Shown here piece after piece: positions 34,752 through 42,233 of a stretch of 55,331 nt of DNA. A program made the translations under genes and the position numbers. The stretch comes from Verrucomicrobiota bacterium (GTDB lineage Bacteria; Verrucomicrobiota; Kiritimatiellia; CAIQIC01), in contig SCQF01000005.1 of the NCBI GenBank assembly GCA_004321905.1, positions 1 through 55,331 of the forward strand, in the 5' to 3' direction. Positions within the stretch are counted from its first letter, which is position 1, and every line of letters begins with the position of its first letter. Under the pieces are notes generated by a model, which saw only the letters and a program-made list of their open reading frames with translations, had not been told where the DNA came from and did no database searches.

Positions 34752-36130
34752 GACGCCTCCTGGCCGCCGTGTGCGGACTGCGCAAAAAACGCGTGGAAAA
34801 GCGCGCGTACGGCTTTCTTGCGGTCGGCTTCCTTCACGCCAAACATGATGCTGATTTCCGACGCGCCTTGGTTGAGCATTTCGATGTTCACGCCGGCGTC
34901 GGCCAGCGCGTGCGTCGCTTTGGCGGCCAAACCCACCGTGTAGCGCATACCTTCGCCGACCATCATCAGCAGCGCCAAGCCGTGTTCGACTTCGACATCG
35001 TCTGGACTCAATTCCGCTTTGATGCGTGTGACGACATGCGCTTCCTTGGCCACCGTCAGTTCTTTGCTCCGCACGATCACGCTCGTGTTGTCAATGCCGG
35101 ACGGCGCGTGTTCGTAGGAAATTTTTTCGTCCTCCAAAATCTGGAGCAGCTTGCGTCCAAAACCAACTTCGCGGTTCATCAAATATTTGCTCACGAAAAT
35201 CGTGCTGAAACCATCGGCGCTGGCGACGCCGACGACGCCCCCGGCCGCGTACGGCCGCTCCGGCATGATCTGCGTGCCCGGTGCCGAAGGGCGGTTTGTG
35301 TTTTTGATGCAGATCGGCACGTTGGCCGTCACGGCGGGCACAATCGCTTCGTCGTGGAAGACGCCGAAACCCGCGTAGGCCAACTCGCGCATCTCGCGAT
35401 AGGTCAGTAGCGTGATCGCCGGCGCTTCCGGCACGATGCGTGGATCGCAGGCATAGACCGAGTCTACGTCGGTAAAGTTCTCATAGACATCGGCCTTGAC
35501 CGCCGCCGCGAGGATGGCACCGGTGATATCCGAGCCGCCGCGGGGGAACGTGGCGACCTCGTCGGCTTCAGTATAGCCAAAGAAACCGGGGAAAATGGTC
35601 ACGCCCGGACGGTTCCGTAATTCTGCAAGTTTGGCATAGGATTTTTCCAGCACCTGTGCATTGCCAAATTCCGAACTCAAAAGCAACCCGGCTTCGCGCG
35701 GGCTGACGTAGTGCGCGTTCAGGCCTTTTTGCTGGAACGCCGCCGCGACGAGTTTAGCGCAGTTATCCTCACCGGCAGCTTTCATACAGTCCATGAATTT
35801 GCCGTGATGTTTGTGGTCGCCCGCAAGCCGCTGACGTAAATCCGCCTCGATCTCGCGCGTAATTTTCTCCGGTGCGCCAAGCTCTTTCTGGATTTCCGCA
35901 AAACGCGCAACGATAGCGGCGAGTTCCTGCTCCGCCGCGCCGTGCTTGAGCATTGCTTCGGCGCAGGCGATGAGTAGATCGGTGACCTTCGTGTCTGTCT
36001 TGTTGCGTTTACCCGGTGCCGAGACGACGATGATCCGCCGGTTGGGATCGGCCTTGACGATCTCCAAAATTTTTAGAATTTGTCCGGCATCCGCCACGGA
36101 AGTGCCGCCGAATTTTGCCACTTTCATCAC
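34748..36130 (-). CDS. lysC: aspartate kinase
   Basis: 460 residues. The amino-acid kinase domain begins MMKVAKFGGTSVADA and has FPRGGSDITGA in the substrate site. Two C-terminal ACT domains (from about residue 310) carry NTSVIVR and GVNIEMLNQGASEISIMF, the inhibitor-binding region. It makes aspartyl phosphate, the first step to Lys, Thr and Met. The lack of a fused homoserine dehydrogenase is complemented by separate hom upstream. It is coupled to cimA by a four-base overlap. An alternative start one Met downstream is possible. Confidence 0.93.
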   Translation of the reverse strand: MMKVAKFGGTSVADAGQILKILEIVKADPNRRIIVVSAPGKRNKTDTKVTDLLIACAEAMLKHGAAEQELAAIVARFAEIQKELGAPEKITREIEADLRQRLAGDHKHHGKFMDCMKAAGEDNCAKLVAAAFQQKGLNAHYVSPREAGLLLSSEFGNAQVLEKSYAKLAELRNRPGVTIFPGFFGYTEADEVATFPRGGSDITGAILAAAVKADVYENFTDVDSVYACDPRIVPEAPAITLLTYREMRELAYAGFGVFHDEAIVPAVTANVPICIKNTNRPSAPGTQIMPERPYAAGGVVGVASADGFSTIFVSKYLMNREVGFGRKLLQILEDEKISYEHAPSGIDNTSVIVRSKELTVAKEAHVVTRIKAELSPDDVEVEHGLALLMMVGEGMRYTVGLAAKATHALADAGVNIEMLNQGASEISIMFGVKEADRKKAVRALFHAFFAQSAHGGQEAS

Positions 36131-36143
36131 TTGCTCCGCTGTC

Positions 36144-36163
36144 TTTTTCCAAGGTTTGGAAAA
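36144..36163. repeat. palindrome copy 12, between hom and lysC
   Basis: TTTTTCCAAGGTTTGGAAAA in the 35-base gap between two same-strand genes of one pathway. Confidence 0.85.
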
Positions 36164-36165
36164 CC

Positions 36166-37470
36166 TTACTCGAAATCTTCAATACGCAGCCGCACGGTCG
36201 GCGCGCCGACGAAATCCAGTTGGTCAATCAGTTTCAACGCGTGCTGGAATTGCTGCTCCGGCGCTTGGTGCGTCACGATAATCACTGGTACGTGCTTGCC
36301 GGCGGACGATTCCTTCTGCATCACCGAAGCGATGCTGATGCCGTGATCGCCGAGCACTTGGGCGATACGCGCGAGCATCCCCGGCTTATCGAGCAACGCG
36401 AGGCGCAGATAACAACGCGTGGTGATTTCGCCAATGGGACGAAGACGCGTACTCTGCGCGGTGTCGGCTTGAATCGCGGGCTTGGGCCGCACACCGGCGG
36501 CAACGTCACGCGCCACGTCTGCGAGATCACCGAGCACCGCGCTGGCCGTTGCCGCACGACCCGCGCCACGTCCGTAGTACAAAGTCTGACCGACAATGTC
36601 GCCATCCACTTGAATCGCGTTGAATACGCCACTGACCGAGGCAAGCATGTGCGCGAGCGGCACGAGCGTCGGTTGGACGCGCACGGAAATACCTTCGGTG
36701 CTGTGCTTGACGATGCCAAGTAGCTTGATGCGATAGCCCATCGCCAGTGCGTTGGCGATGTCGTCCATCGCCAAGCCGCGGATGCCTTCAACGTACGCGG
36801 CGTTCTGCGGTACCGGGAAACCGTAGGCGAGCGAGGCGAGGATGATCGCTTTGTGCGCGGTGTCGTGACCGTCAATGTCGAGGCTTGGCTCGGCCTCGGC
36901 GTAACCGGCGGCCTGTGCCGCTTTGAGCACGACATCGAACGCCAATTTTTCCTGCTCCATCCGGGTGAGGATGTAGTTGCAGGTGCCGTTGAGAATGCCG
37001 TACATGCTGCGGATGTTGTTGGCCACGAGGCCTTCGCGGAGCGCCTTGATGATTGGAATGCCGCCGCCGACGCTGGCCTCGAAATGGAGCGATGTATTTT
37101 TGGTCGCTGCCGCTTGGAAAATTTCCGCACCGTGTTCGGCCAGCAGCGCCTTGTTGGCGGTGACGACCGGTTTGCCCAGCGCCAGCGCTTGCAGCATGAG
37201 TTTCTTGGCGATACCGCAGCCGCCGATCAGTTCAACGATCACGTCCACCGACGGATCGCGGACGACGGCCTCGGCATCACGGGTTAGCAGCGCACGCTCT
37301 ACCGGCACGCCGCGGTCACGGTCCAAATCGAGATCGGCGATTTTATGCAAGACGAGTTTGACGCCCAGCCGCTCCGCCATCAGCGCGCCGTTACGCTGGA
37401 GGCCTTCCACGACGCCCGCGCCGACGGTGCCAAAGCCCAAAAGTCCAATACCCAGTTCGCGTGTTTTCAT
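36166..37470 (-). CDS. hom: homoserine dehydrogenase
   Basis: 434 residues from MKTRELGIGLLGFGTVG, which begins the Rossmann fold (GFGTVGAGV). The upstream in-frame extension to 37632 is basic and unlike the family. The central catalytic domain has FEASVGGGIPII and GILNGTCNYILTRM, and a C-terminal ACT domain starts near residue 355 (LALLDKPGMLARIAQVL), as in the larger, threonine-regulated form. It reduces aspartate semialdehyde to homoserine. The lysC and cimA genes follow on the same strand. Confidence 0.94.
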   Translation of the reverse strand: MKTRELGIGLLGFGTVGAGVVEGLQRNGALMAERLGVKLVLHKIADLDLDRDRGVPVERALLTRDAEAVVRDPSVDVIVELIGGCGIAKKLMLQALALGKPVVTANKALLAEHGAEIFQAAATKNTSLHFEASVGGGIPIIKALREGLVANNIRSMYGILNGTCNYILTRMEQEKLAFDVVLKAAQAAGYAEAEPSLDIDGHDTAHKAIILASLAYGFPVPQNAAYVEGIRGLAMDDIANALAMGYRIKLLGIVKHSTEGISVRVQPTLVPLAHMLASVSGVFNAIQVDGDIVGQTLYYGRGAGRAATASAVLGDLADVARDVAAGVRPKPAIQADTAQSTRLRPIGEITTRCYLRLALLDKPGMLARIAQVLGDHGISIASVMQKESSAGKHVPVIIVTHQAPEQQFQHALKLIDQLDFVGAPTVRLRIEDFE

Positions 37471-37599
37471 AGCCAAAATATGATGGGCAAGAAGATAAAG
37501 CAAAGTCATCTGGATACAAGCAAATTGGCAGGCTGCGTACGTGACGCCATCGCAACGACGAGGAGCCTGAATCGTTTTGTACCCGCTCAAAAAGGAAAA

Positions 37600-37885
37600 A
37601 GCCCTGTGCGTGCGTGTTGGGTTAAGCACCATTTGTAGTGAAGTCGAAACGCGGTAATCGAAGTAGCATGAGAGCTGCTATTTATGAAAAACGTGAATTT
37701 TCTACAACTCATGAAGAGCCAACGCCATGGTGGTGTTGACGGCGTATTTAGAGCGTCTCAACAAAAACAAAGCGCACGAACCTACGCACAATGTTCCGAT
37801 GGTGCAGCTCATCAATAATTGCGGAGCGACTGTACACGTGTCGCTTCGAGGCCGGCGCCGCCGGCAGCCGCGCCGGCCTTTTTTT
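37600..37885 (+). ncRNA. candidate small RNA or micro-gene ending in a strong terminator
   Basis: The only support is structural. Hairpin AGCGAC/GTCGCT (37825-37845) is followed by a terminator whose T tract exists only in the plus orientation, yet no plus-strand gene precedes it for more than 4 kb. A transcript starting somewhere after 37500 is implied. The exact start is unknown, and a weak promoter-like pair TTGTAG/TAATCG (37634-37660) is only suggestive. Confidence 0.3.
37850..37885 (+). terminator. strong intrinsic terminator without an upstream plus-strand gene
   Basis: GGCCGGCGC (37850-37858) and GCGCCGGCC (37870-37878) form a perfect 9-bp GC stem, then seven T residues (37879-37885). 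On the minus strand the stem is not followed by T, so it does not serve the GH78-like gene. Confidence 0.7.
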
Positions 37886-37886
37886 A

Positions 37887-37904
37887 TTTCCAAGGCTTGG
37901 AAAA
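37887..37904. repeat. palindrome copy 13, beside the orphan terminator
   Basis: TTTCCAAGGCTTGGAAAA immediately follows the terminator T tract, 25 bases before the end of the GH78-like gene. Confidence 0.85.
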
Positions 37905-37928
37905 CCGGGGGAAAAGCGATGCGAACGA

Positions 37929-40331
37929 CTATTTTTGCACGCAGGCGCGGCCGGTCAGATTCTGGATTTCGACCTTGTAATCGGCGGGCACGGTCAGGTG
38001 ATAGGCGAGTTTGTCACCAGCTTTCCACCAACGCAGCGCGATATCGCCATCGGCGGTCGGCACGGTGCCTTCGCACGAGTCGAGTTTGAGATCAAGGAAG
38101 CGCACGGTGACCGTTTTGTGTACCGTGTCCACGCGATAGAGGCCCAGCACGTCGCGCAGGCAAATGTGCGCGGCGTGCGAGGCAAAGCCGTGGTTGCAAC
38201 TCGCTTCCGGCGCGTTGTGTTCCCAAAGTGTGCCGGTGCGATCGGCCATATAGAGCCAGTAGCCGGCGGCTTCGTCGAGAATCTGCTGGCCGAGGCCGGC
38301 GCGCGCGAGCAACTCGAACCGTAGTTGATTGCCGATGAACGCATTCGCCGGATGAATTTCGGGGAACGCGTTGGTCGTTTGCCGCTGCGGACCAAAATCG
38401 TGCGTGAGTCGCTGCCAGAGTTGCGGATGCGTCGCTGGTGTGGCAAGGCCGAAGAAAAACGCAAAGTATTGGCAGACCTCGCTGCGATTGCGCGTGACTT
38501 GCAACTTGCCAGCTTTGCGGAGGGCGTTATCCACGAAGAATTCGCCGTCGAACGACTGCCGGCGGATCGTCGCGCGCATCTGTTCGGCTTGCCGGGCGAG
38601 GTCGGGCAGGTCATAGAGTCGCGCGGCCGCATCGAGTACGCGTGCATAGAGCATGTTTGAAGGATAGTTCACATCTTGTACAAACTTGTTGGCCGCCGAC
38701 CACTCGACGAAAACCCAGCTCGGTAGTTTTTCCAACAAGCCATCGTCGTTGAAATAGGCCTTGAAAAATTCGATCAAACCGAGCACGCGCGGCCGTAACG
38801 CATCAATCATCGCGCGGTCGCCGCTACGGTCGAGGTATTCCTCCAGTTCCACCACGAACCACATCGCCCAATTCGGGATGTACTGGCCATTGCAGTGGTC
38901 CGAGGGATAGCACATCGGCAACATGCCGTTGGGAAGATGAGGGAATTTCGCCGGCAGAAGAAAAGCTTCGAGAAAGTTTTTTTCGACACGGGTGTCGCCG
39001 CAGAGGTCTTTGGCGACGCGTGCCGTGAAAAAGCTGTCGCACAGCCAGCCCGCGCGTTCGCGCGAGGGGCAATCCATGAAAACATCGGGCGCGTTCTGGC
39101 GAAAGGTCTGGCGCGCGGCGGCGAAGATGCGGTTGAGGCGCTCGTCGCTGCACACAAAGCGCGCCTTCGTCGCGTCGGGATTGGCCAGTTCGCGCAACTG
39201 CACAGCCGTGACGTCGCAGTCGCCATCGAGCACGAGCAGTTTGAGGTAACGCAGCGTGTAGGGTTCAAACGACTCGAAGGTGAGGGTGCCGGGCTGCACC
39301 TCGCATGCGATGGTGTTCACGGCCGTGAGTCGTTTGAAATCAACCTCGCCCTGCGCGCTCAAAATTTCATCAAAAACAAAAAAGAGGCGCGTCTTGTTGT
39401 GTGCGGTGATTTTTGCGCCGACGAAACCGGTCAGGTTTGTGCCAAAATCCATGATATGAAATTCGTTTTTGCCCAGCCGTAGCGCGGATGAAGCCGCATA
39501 GGGTTTGTTGGCTGGCACGTTGGTACGGTTGCGGACGGTTTGCAGTTCAAGTGATGGGATCGTAGTAAGTTCGCTTTCAGGATAGCCGCCGAGTTGAGGG
39601 CCGATGGCGGTGAGCGAACGGTCTTTCCAAGGCCTGGAAACTTTTACGCCGGTTTCCACTGCACCGGAAGAAATCCACGTGATCGGTTGCAACACCGCGA
39701 AGTCGGGGTAGGGCACGCGCCGGGGCAGTAAGGCTTTGACCGGCTGGACAGTGCACTTTACCGCGGCGAACGGCGCGGCGAGGTCGGAGCGCCAGCGGTC
39801 AAAGCCTGGCGTGAGCTGATAGACTTCCGAGAATGGGCGTTGGAAGCTATAGCGTTGCACTTTCTGGACGCGCTCCGGCAACACGGCAGTTTCAAACCCG
39901 GCACCAGCGGTGGCGGCGAGCACGGCGCCGTCGCTGACGACTTCGGCCTGCAAAAAGGACGGTTGGTCGAGCCAAGCGAAGCTGTTGATGTTATAGCCCG
40001 CGACTTCGAGGGCGACGACGTTTGTACCGGCGTGCAGCCGTTTCGTCAGCGGCCATTCATCCACGCGAAAGAAACCGTGCGGGCCGCGCGCCGGCCCTTG
40101 GCCAAGGTATTCGCCGTTGACGAACGCGCGGTATTCCGTCGAAGCCGCGAGTCGCAAAAGCGCATTACCGCTGGTGGGGGTGACGAAGCTGGCGCGGAAA
40201 CCGACGAACAAATTTTTTTCAGTCTCGCGGCCGGCGGGCCAGACCGGTTGGGCGGCGAGAAATGTTGTCTGGGCAGAAGCCATTCCGGCGAGCGCCAAAT
40301 AAATTCCGAACAACCAACGCATTTTTTGCAT
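37929..40331 (-). CDS. secreted GH78-like alpha-L-rhamnosidase family protein
   Basis: 800 residues from MQKMRWLFG, set by AGGAG six bases upstream. A signal peptide ends near ASA-QTT (residue 20). N-terminal beta domains contain the carbohydrate-binding-like YRAFVNGEYLGQGPARG segment (68-83). The six-hairpin barrel begins near residue 390 and carries MDCPSRERAGWLCD (419-432), the GH78 acidic motif (family form DCPQRDERLGW). It probably trims alpha-L-rhamnosyl residues from extracellular polysaccharide. A copy of the 19-bp palindrome is read through in frame, giving VSRPWKDR at 231-238. Confidence 0.75.
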   Translation of the reverse strand: MQKMRWLFGIYLALAGMASAQTTFLAAQPVWPAGRETEKNLFVGFRASFVTPTSGNALLRLAASTEYRAFVNGEYLGQGPARGPHGFFRVDEWPLTKRLHAGTNVVALEVAGYNINSFAWLDQPSFLQAEVVSDGAVLAATAGAGFETAVLPERVQKVQRYSFQRPFSEVYQLTPGFDRWRSDLAAPFAAVKCTVQPVKALLPRRVPYPDFAVLQPITWISSGAVETGVKVSRPWKDRSLTAIGPQLGGYPESELTTIPSLELQTVRNRTNVPANKPYAASSALRLGKNEFHIMDFGTNLTGFVGAKITAHNKTRLFFVFDEILSAQGEVDFKRLTAVNTIACEVQPGTLTFESFEPYTLRYLKLLVLDGDCDVTAVQLRELANPDATKARFVCSDERLNRIFAAARQTFRQNAPDVFMDCPSRERAGWLCDSFFTARVAKDLCGDTRVEKNFLEAFLLPAKFPHLPNGMLPMCYPSDHCNGQYIPNWAMWFVVELEEYLDRSGDRAMIDALRPRVLGLIEFFKAYFNDDGLLEKLPSWVFVEWSAANKFVQDVNYPSNMLYARVLDAAARLYDLPDLARQAEQMRATIRRQSFDGEFFVDNALRKAGKLQVTRNRSEVCQYFAFFFGLATPATHPQLWQRLTHDFGPQRQTTNAFPEIHPANAFIGNQLRFELLARAGLGQQILDEAAGYWLYMADRTGTLWEHNAPEASCNHGFASHAAHICLRDVLGLYRVDTVHKTVTVRFLDLKLDSCEGTVPTADGDIALRWWKAGDKLAYHLTVPADYKVEIQNLTGRACVQK
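39625..39641. repeat. palindrome copy inside a coding sequence
   Basis: TTTCCAAGGCCTGGAAA, inside the GH78-like gene, encodes part of VSRPWKDR. It is the only copy in the body of a gene and has a one-base variation in the right arm. It may be chance. Confidence 0.5.
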
Positions 40332-40354
40332 GAATTCTCCTTTGCGTAGAGCGG

Positions 40355-40404
40355 TTTTCCAAGCCTTGGAAAAAGTAACGCGGGCGATTTCCAAGGCCCG
40401 GAAA
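40355..40404. repeat. palindrome copies 14 and 15, between frr and the GH78-like gene
   Basis: TTTTCCAAGCCTTGGAAAAA at 40355-40374 and the variant TTTCCAAGGCCCGGAAA at 40388-40404, in the 93-base gap of a same-strand pair. Confidence 0.8.
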
Positions 40405-40424
40405 ATGCCCGTGTCCGCGTCGCA

Positions 40425-40988
40425 TCAAACAGCGAGAATGTCTTTTTCCTTCGCCGCGAGCAGGTCGTCCACCTTTTTGGTGAAGTCGTCGGTGTACTTT
40501 TGAATTTCGTCGAGGCCGCTTTTCTCTTCGTCTTCGGTAATCTTGCTGCCTTTTTGCAGCACCTTGATCTGTTCGTTGGCCTCGCGGCGCACGCTGCGGA
40601 TGGCGACGCGCGCTTCCTCCGCCATGCGCTTGCCGACCTTGATCAAATCTTTGCGGCGCTCTTCGCTCAATTCGGGAATCGGGATGCGGATGACGCGTCC
40701 ATCGTTGATCGGCGTGACGCCGATGTTGGCCGCCAGAATCGCCTTCTCGATCGCGGGGAGCGCGGTGGGATCGTAGGCGTTGATGACGATCAGGCGCGGC
40801 TCCGGCGTGGCGATGCCGGCGAGTTGGCGCAAGCGCGTCGGCGCACCGTAATATTCCACATTGATGTTTTCCACCAAGCTCGGCGAAGCCTTGCCGGTGC
40901 GCAGGCCGGTGAACTCCTGTTTCAGATGCTCCAGCGATTTCGACATTTTGTCGTCGGCTTCGAGCAGGACGTCGTCCAGTGTTTCCAT
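40425..40988 (-). CDS. frr: ribosome recycling factor
   Basis: 187 residues, typical length. The long three-helix bundle with short beta domain is recognisable: FTGLRTGKASPSLVENINVEYYG, then RIPIPELSEERRKDLIKVGK. With EF-G it splits post-termination ribosomes. A ribosome binding site GAAGGAGAAC precedes the ATG. It follows pyrH by 19 bases on the same strand, a standard pairing. Confidence 0.95.
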   Translation of the reverse strand: METLDDVLLEADDKMSKSLEHLKQEFTGLRTGKASPSLVENINVEYYGAPTRLRQLAGIATPEPRLIVINAYDPTALPAIEKAILAANIGVTPINDGRVIRIPIPELSEERRKDLIKVGKRMAEEARVAIRSVRREANEQIKVLQKGSKITEDEEKSGLDEIQKYTDDFTKKVDDLLAAKEKDILAV

Positions 40989-41007
40989 GTGTTCTCCTTC
41001 GGGCGGT

Positions 41008-41730
41008 TCAGGCGCGTACGAGCGTGCCGACCGGCTCGCCCTTCAGCACGCGCACCAATTCGCCCTTCTTGAAAAAGTTGCAGACAATGATCGGGATGTT
41101 GTTCTCCTGACAGAGCGAGAACGCGGCGGTATCCATGACGCGCAACCGCCGCCGGATCGCCTCACTGTAGGAAATCGTTTTGAAGCGCTTGGCGGTTTTG
41201 TCCTGCATCGGATCGGCGGTATAGATGCCGTCCACCTTGGTGCCTTTGACGAGCAGGTCGGCGCCGATCTCGCTGGCGCGCAAGGCGGCGGCGGAGTCGG
41301 TGGTGAAGAACGGGTTGCCGGTGCCCGCTCCGAAGATCACGACGCGGCCTTTTTCGAGGTGGCGCATCGCGCGGCGGCGGATAAACGGCTCCGCGACGGC
41401 GGCCATCTCGATGGAGGTCATCACGCGGGTGAAGCAGCCTTTACGTTCGAGCGCGGCTTGCAGCGCGAGCGAATTGATGACCGTGGCGAGCATGCCCATG
41501 TAGTCGCCGGTCGTGCGGTCAATGCCGCACTGCACGCCGGTTTGGCCGCGGTAGATGTTGCCGCCGCCGACGACGATGGCAATTTCCACGCCCTGCGCTT
41601 TGATGTCGCAAATCTGGTCGGCGACGGAATTGAGCACGGCCATGTCAAGCGGTTCGCCGTCGTGGGGATTTTGAAACACTTCGCCGGAGAGTTTGATCAG
41701 GATGCGTTTGAATTTGCTCCGTGCCTTCAT
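41008..41730 (-). CDS. pyrH: UMP kinase
   Basis: 240 residues of the amino-acid-kinase fold: KRILIKLSGEVF at the start, VVGGGNIYRG in the phosphate-binding loop and GTGNPFFTTDSAAALRA in the UMP site. It phosphorylates UMP to UDP. GGAAAGG lies eight bases upstream of the ATG. Usually rpsB and tsf precede pyrH; here the upstream region contains a decayed methyltransferase gene end instead. Confidence 0.95.
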   Translation of the reverse strand: MKARSKFKRILIKLSGEVFQNPHDGEPLDMAVLNSVADQICDIKAQGVEIAIVVGGGNIYRGQTGVQCGIDRTTGDYMGMLATVINSLALQAALERKGCFTRVMTSIEMAAVAEPFIRRRAMRHLEKGRVVIFGAGTGNPFFTTDSAAALRASEIGADLLVKGTKVDGIYTADPMQDKTAKRFKTISYSEAIRRRLRVMDTAAFSLCQENNIPIIVCNFFKKGELVRVLKGEPVGTLVRA

Positions 41731-41791
41731 GCCGCGCGCCTTTCCGCCCCTTGACGAGGGCGCGCCGATAGTAGCAGCCCGTCGCCGGATG

Positions 41792-41944
41792 TCAAACGAC
41801 GCGGTCAGCTTTCAGCAACAGGTTGGTGTGATGCTCACCGAATTTTTGCACCTGTCGAACCAGCGCGGCGGGATCGCGGCGGAGTCCACCCCCCCCATCT
41901 TCCGCCATGGCGGGACACCGAGCAGGAGTCTTGCCGTCACGTAG
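41792..41944 (-). pseudogene. decayed C-terminal fragment of an FkbM-type methyltransferase
   Basis: Read on the minus strand from LRD to the TGA at 41792, about 50 residues match the C-terminus of the intact gene at 48692. DPAALVRQVQKFGEHHTNLLL here corresponds to DPAALVQQLQKSGEHHADLLL there (16 of 21 identical by eye). A stop codon lies just upstream (41945-41947) and no methyltransferase domain precedes it. Both copies have the same orientation. Confidence 0.75.
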
Positions 41945-42233
41945 TTAGTCGCCACCGGACGCGTACTCCCGCGTCTGAATCTGCACTAAAGTTCCCCTTG
42001 ACTTCCCGCCGTGCCCCGTGAAAATACGCGCATGGTTTTTCAGCGTCATTATGCGTGTGAAAAGCGATGTTCCAAGTCTGGTTCGACCGGGTCGTGCCGA
42101 GTGGATTCTCGCTGAAACAGGTCAAGCCTCCACGGTAGTCGTTTTGGAAGTAATGGTTGAAACCCAAAGCAATTACAAACATGCGACAGATTCTTAGCCC
42201 AAGTCCCGACGATAGGGTGCCAAAAAAGGAAAC
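41945..42233. other. intergenic stretch before the glycosidase cassette
   Basis: About 290 bases with no convincing gene. Frames on the minus strand (42049-42624) are out of phase with the GH78 gene and have no recognisable domain. It is the left margin of the presumed insertion, and AAAAAAGGAAAC just before the next ATG is that gene's ribosome binding site. No promoter is evident. Confidence 0.4.

Larger units (their letters stand above)
37471..37928. other. 458-base stretch without an assigned protein gene
   Basis: Lies between hom and the GH78-like gene, both on the minus strand. It holds the hom leader, a small open frame of 23 codons (37668-37739 plus, beginning MRAAIYEKREF and ending in WWC), two plus-strand hairpins, a strong plus-strand terminator and one palindrome. 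Local base composition between 37640 and 37830 is AT-richer than its surroundings. No recognised protein is encoded on either strand. Confidence 0.5.

Noticed and set aside
37791..38324. 177-codon plus-strand frame reading through the orphan terminator
   Set aside because: It crosses the terminator and palindrome and then lies opposite the GH78-like gene.
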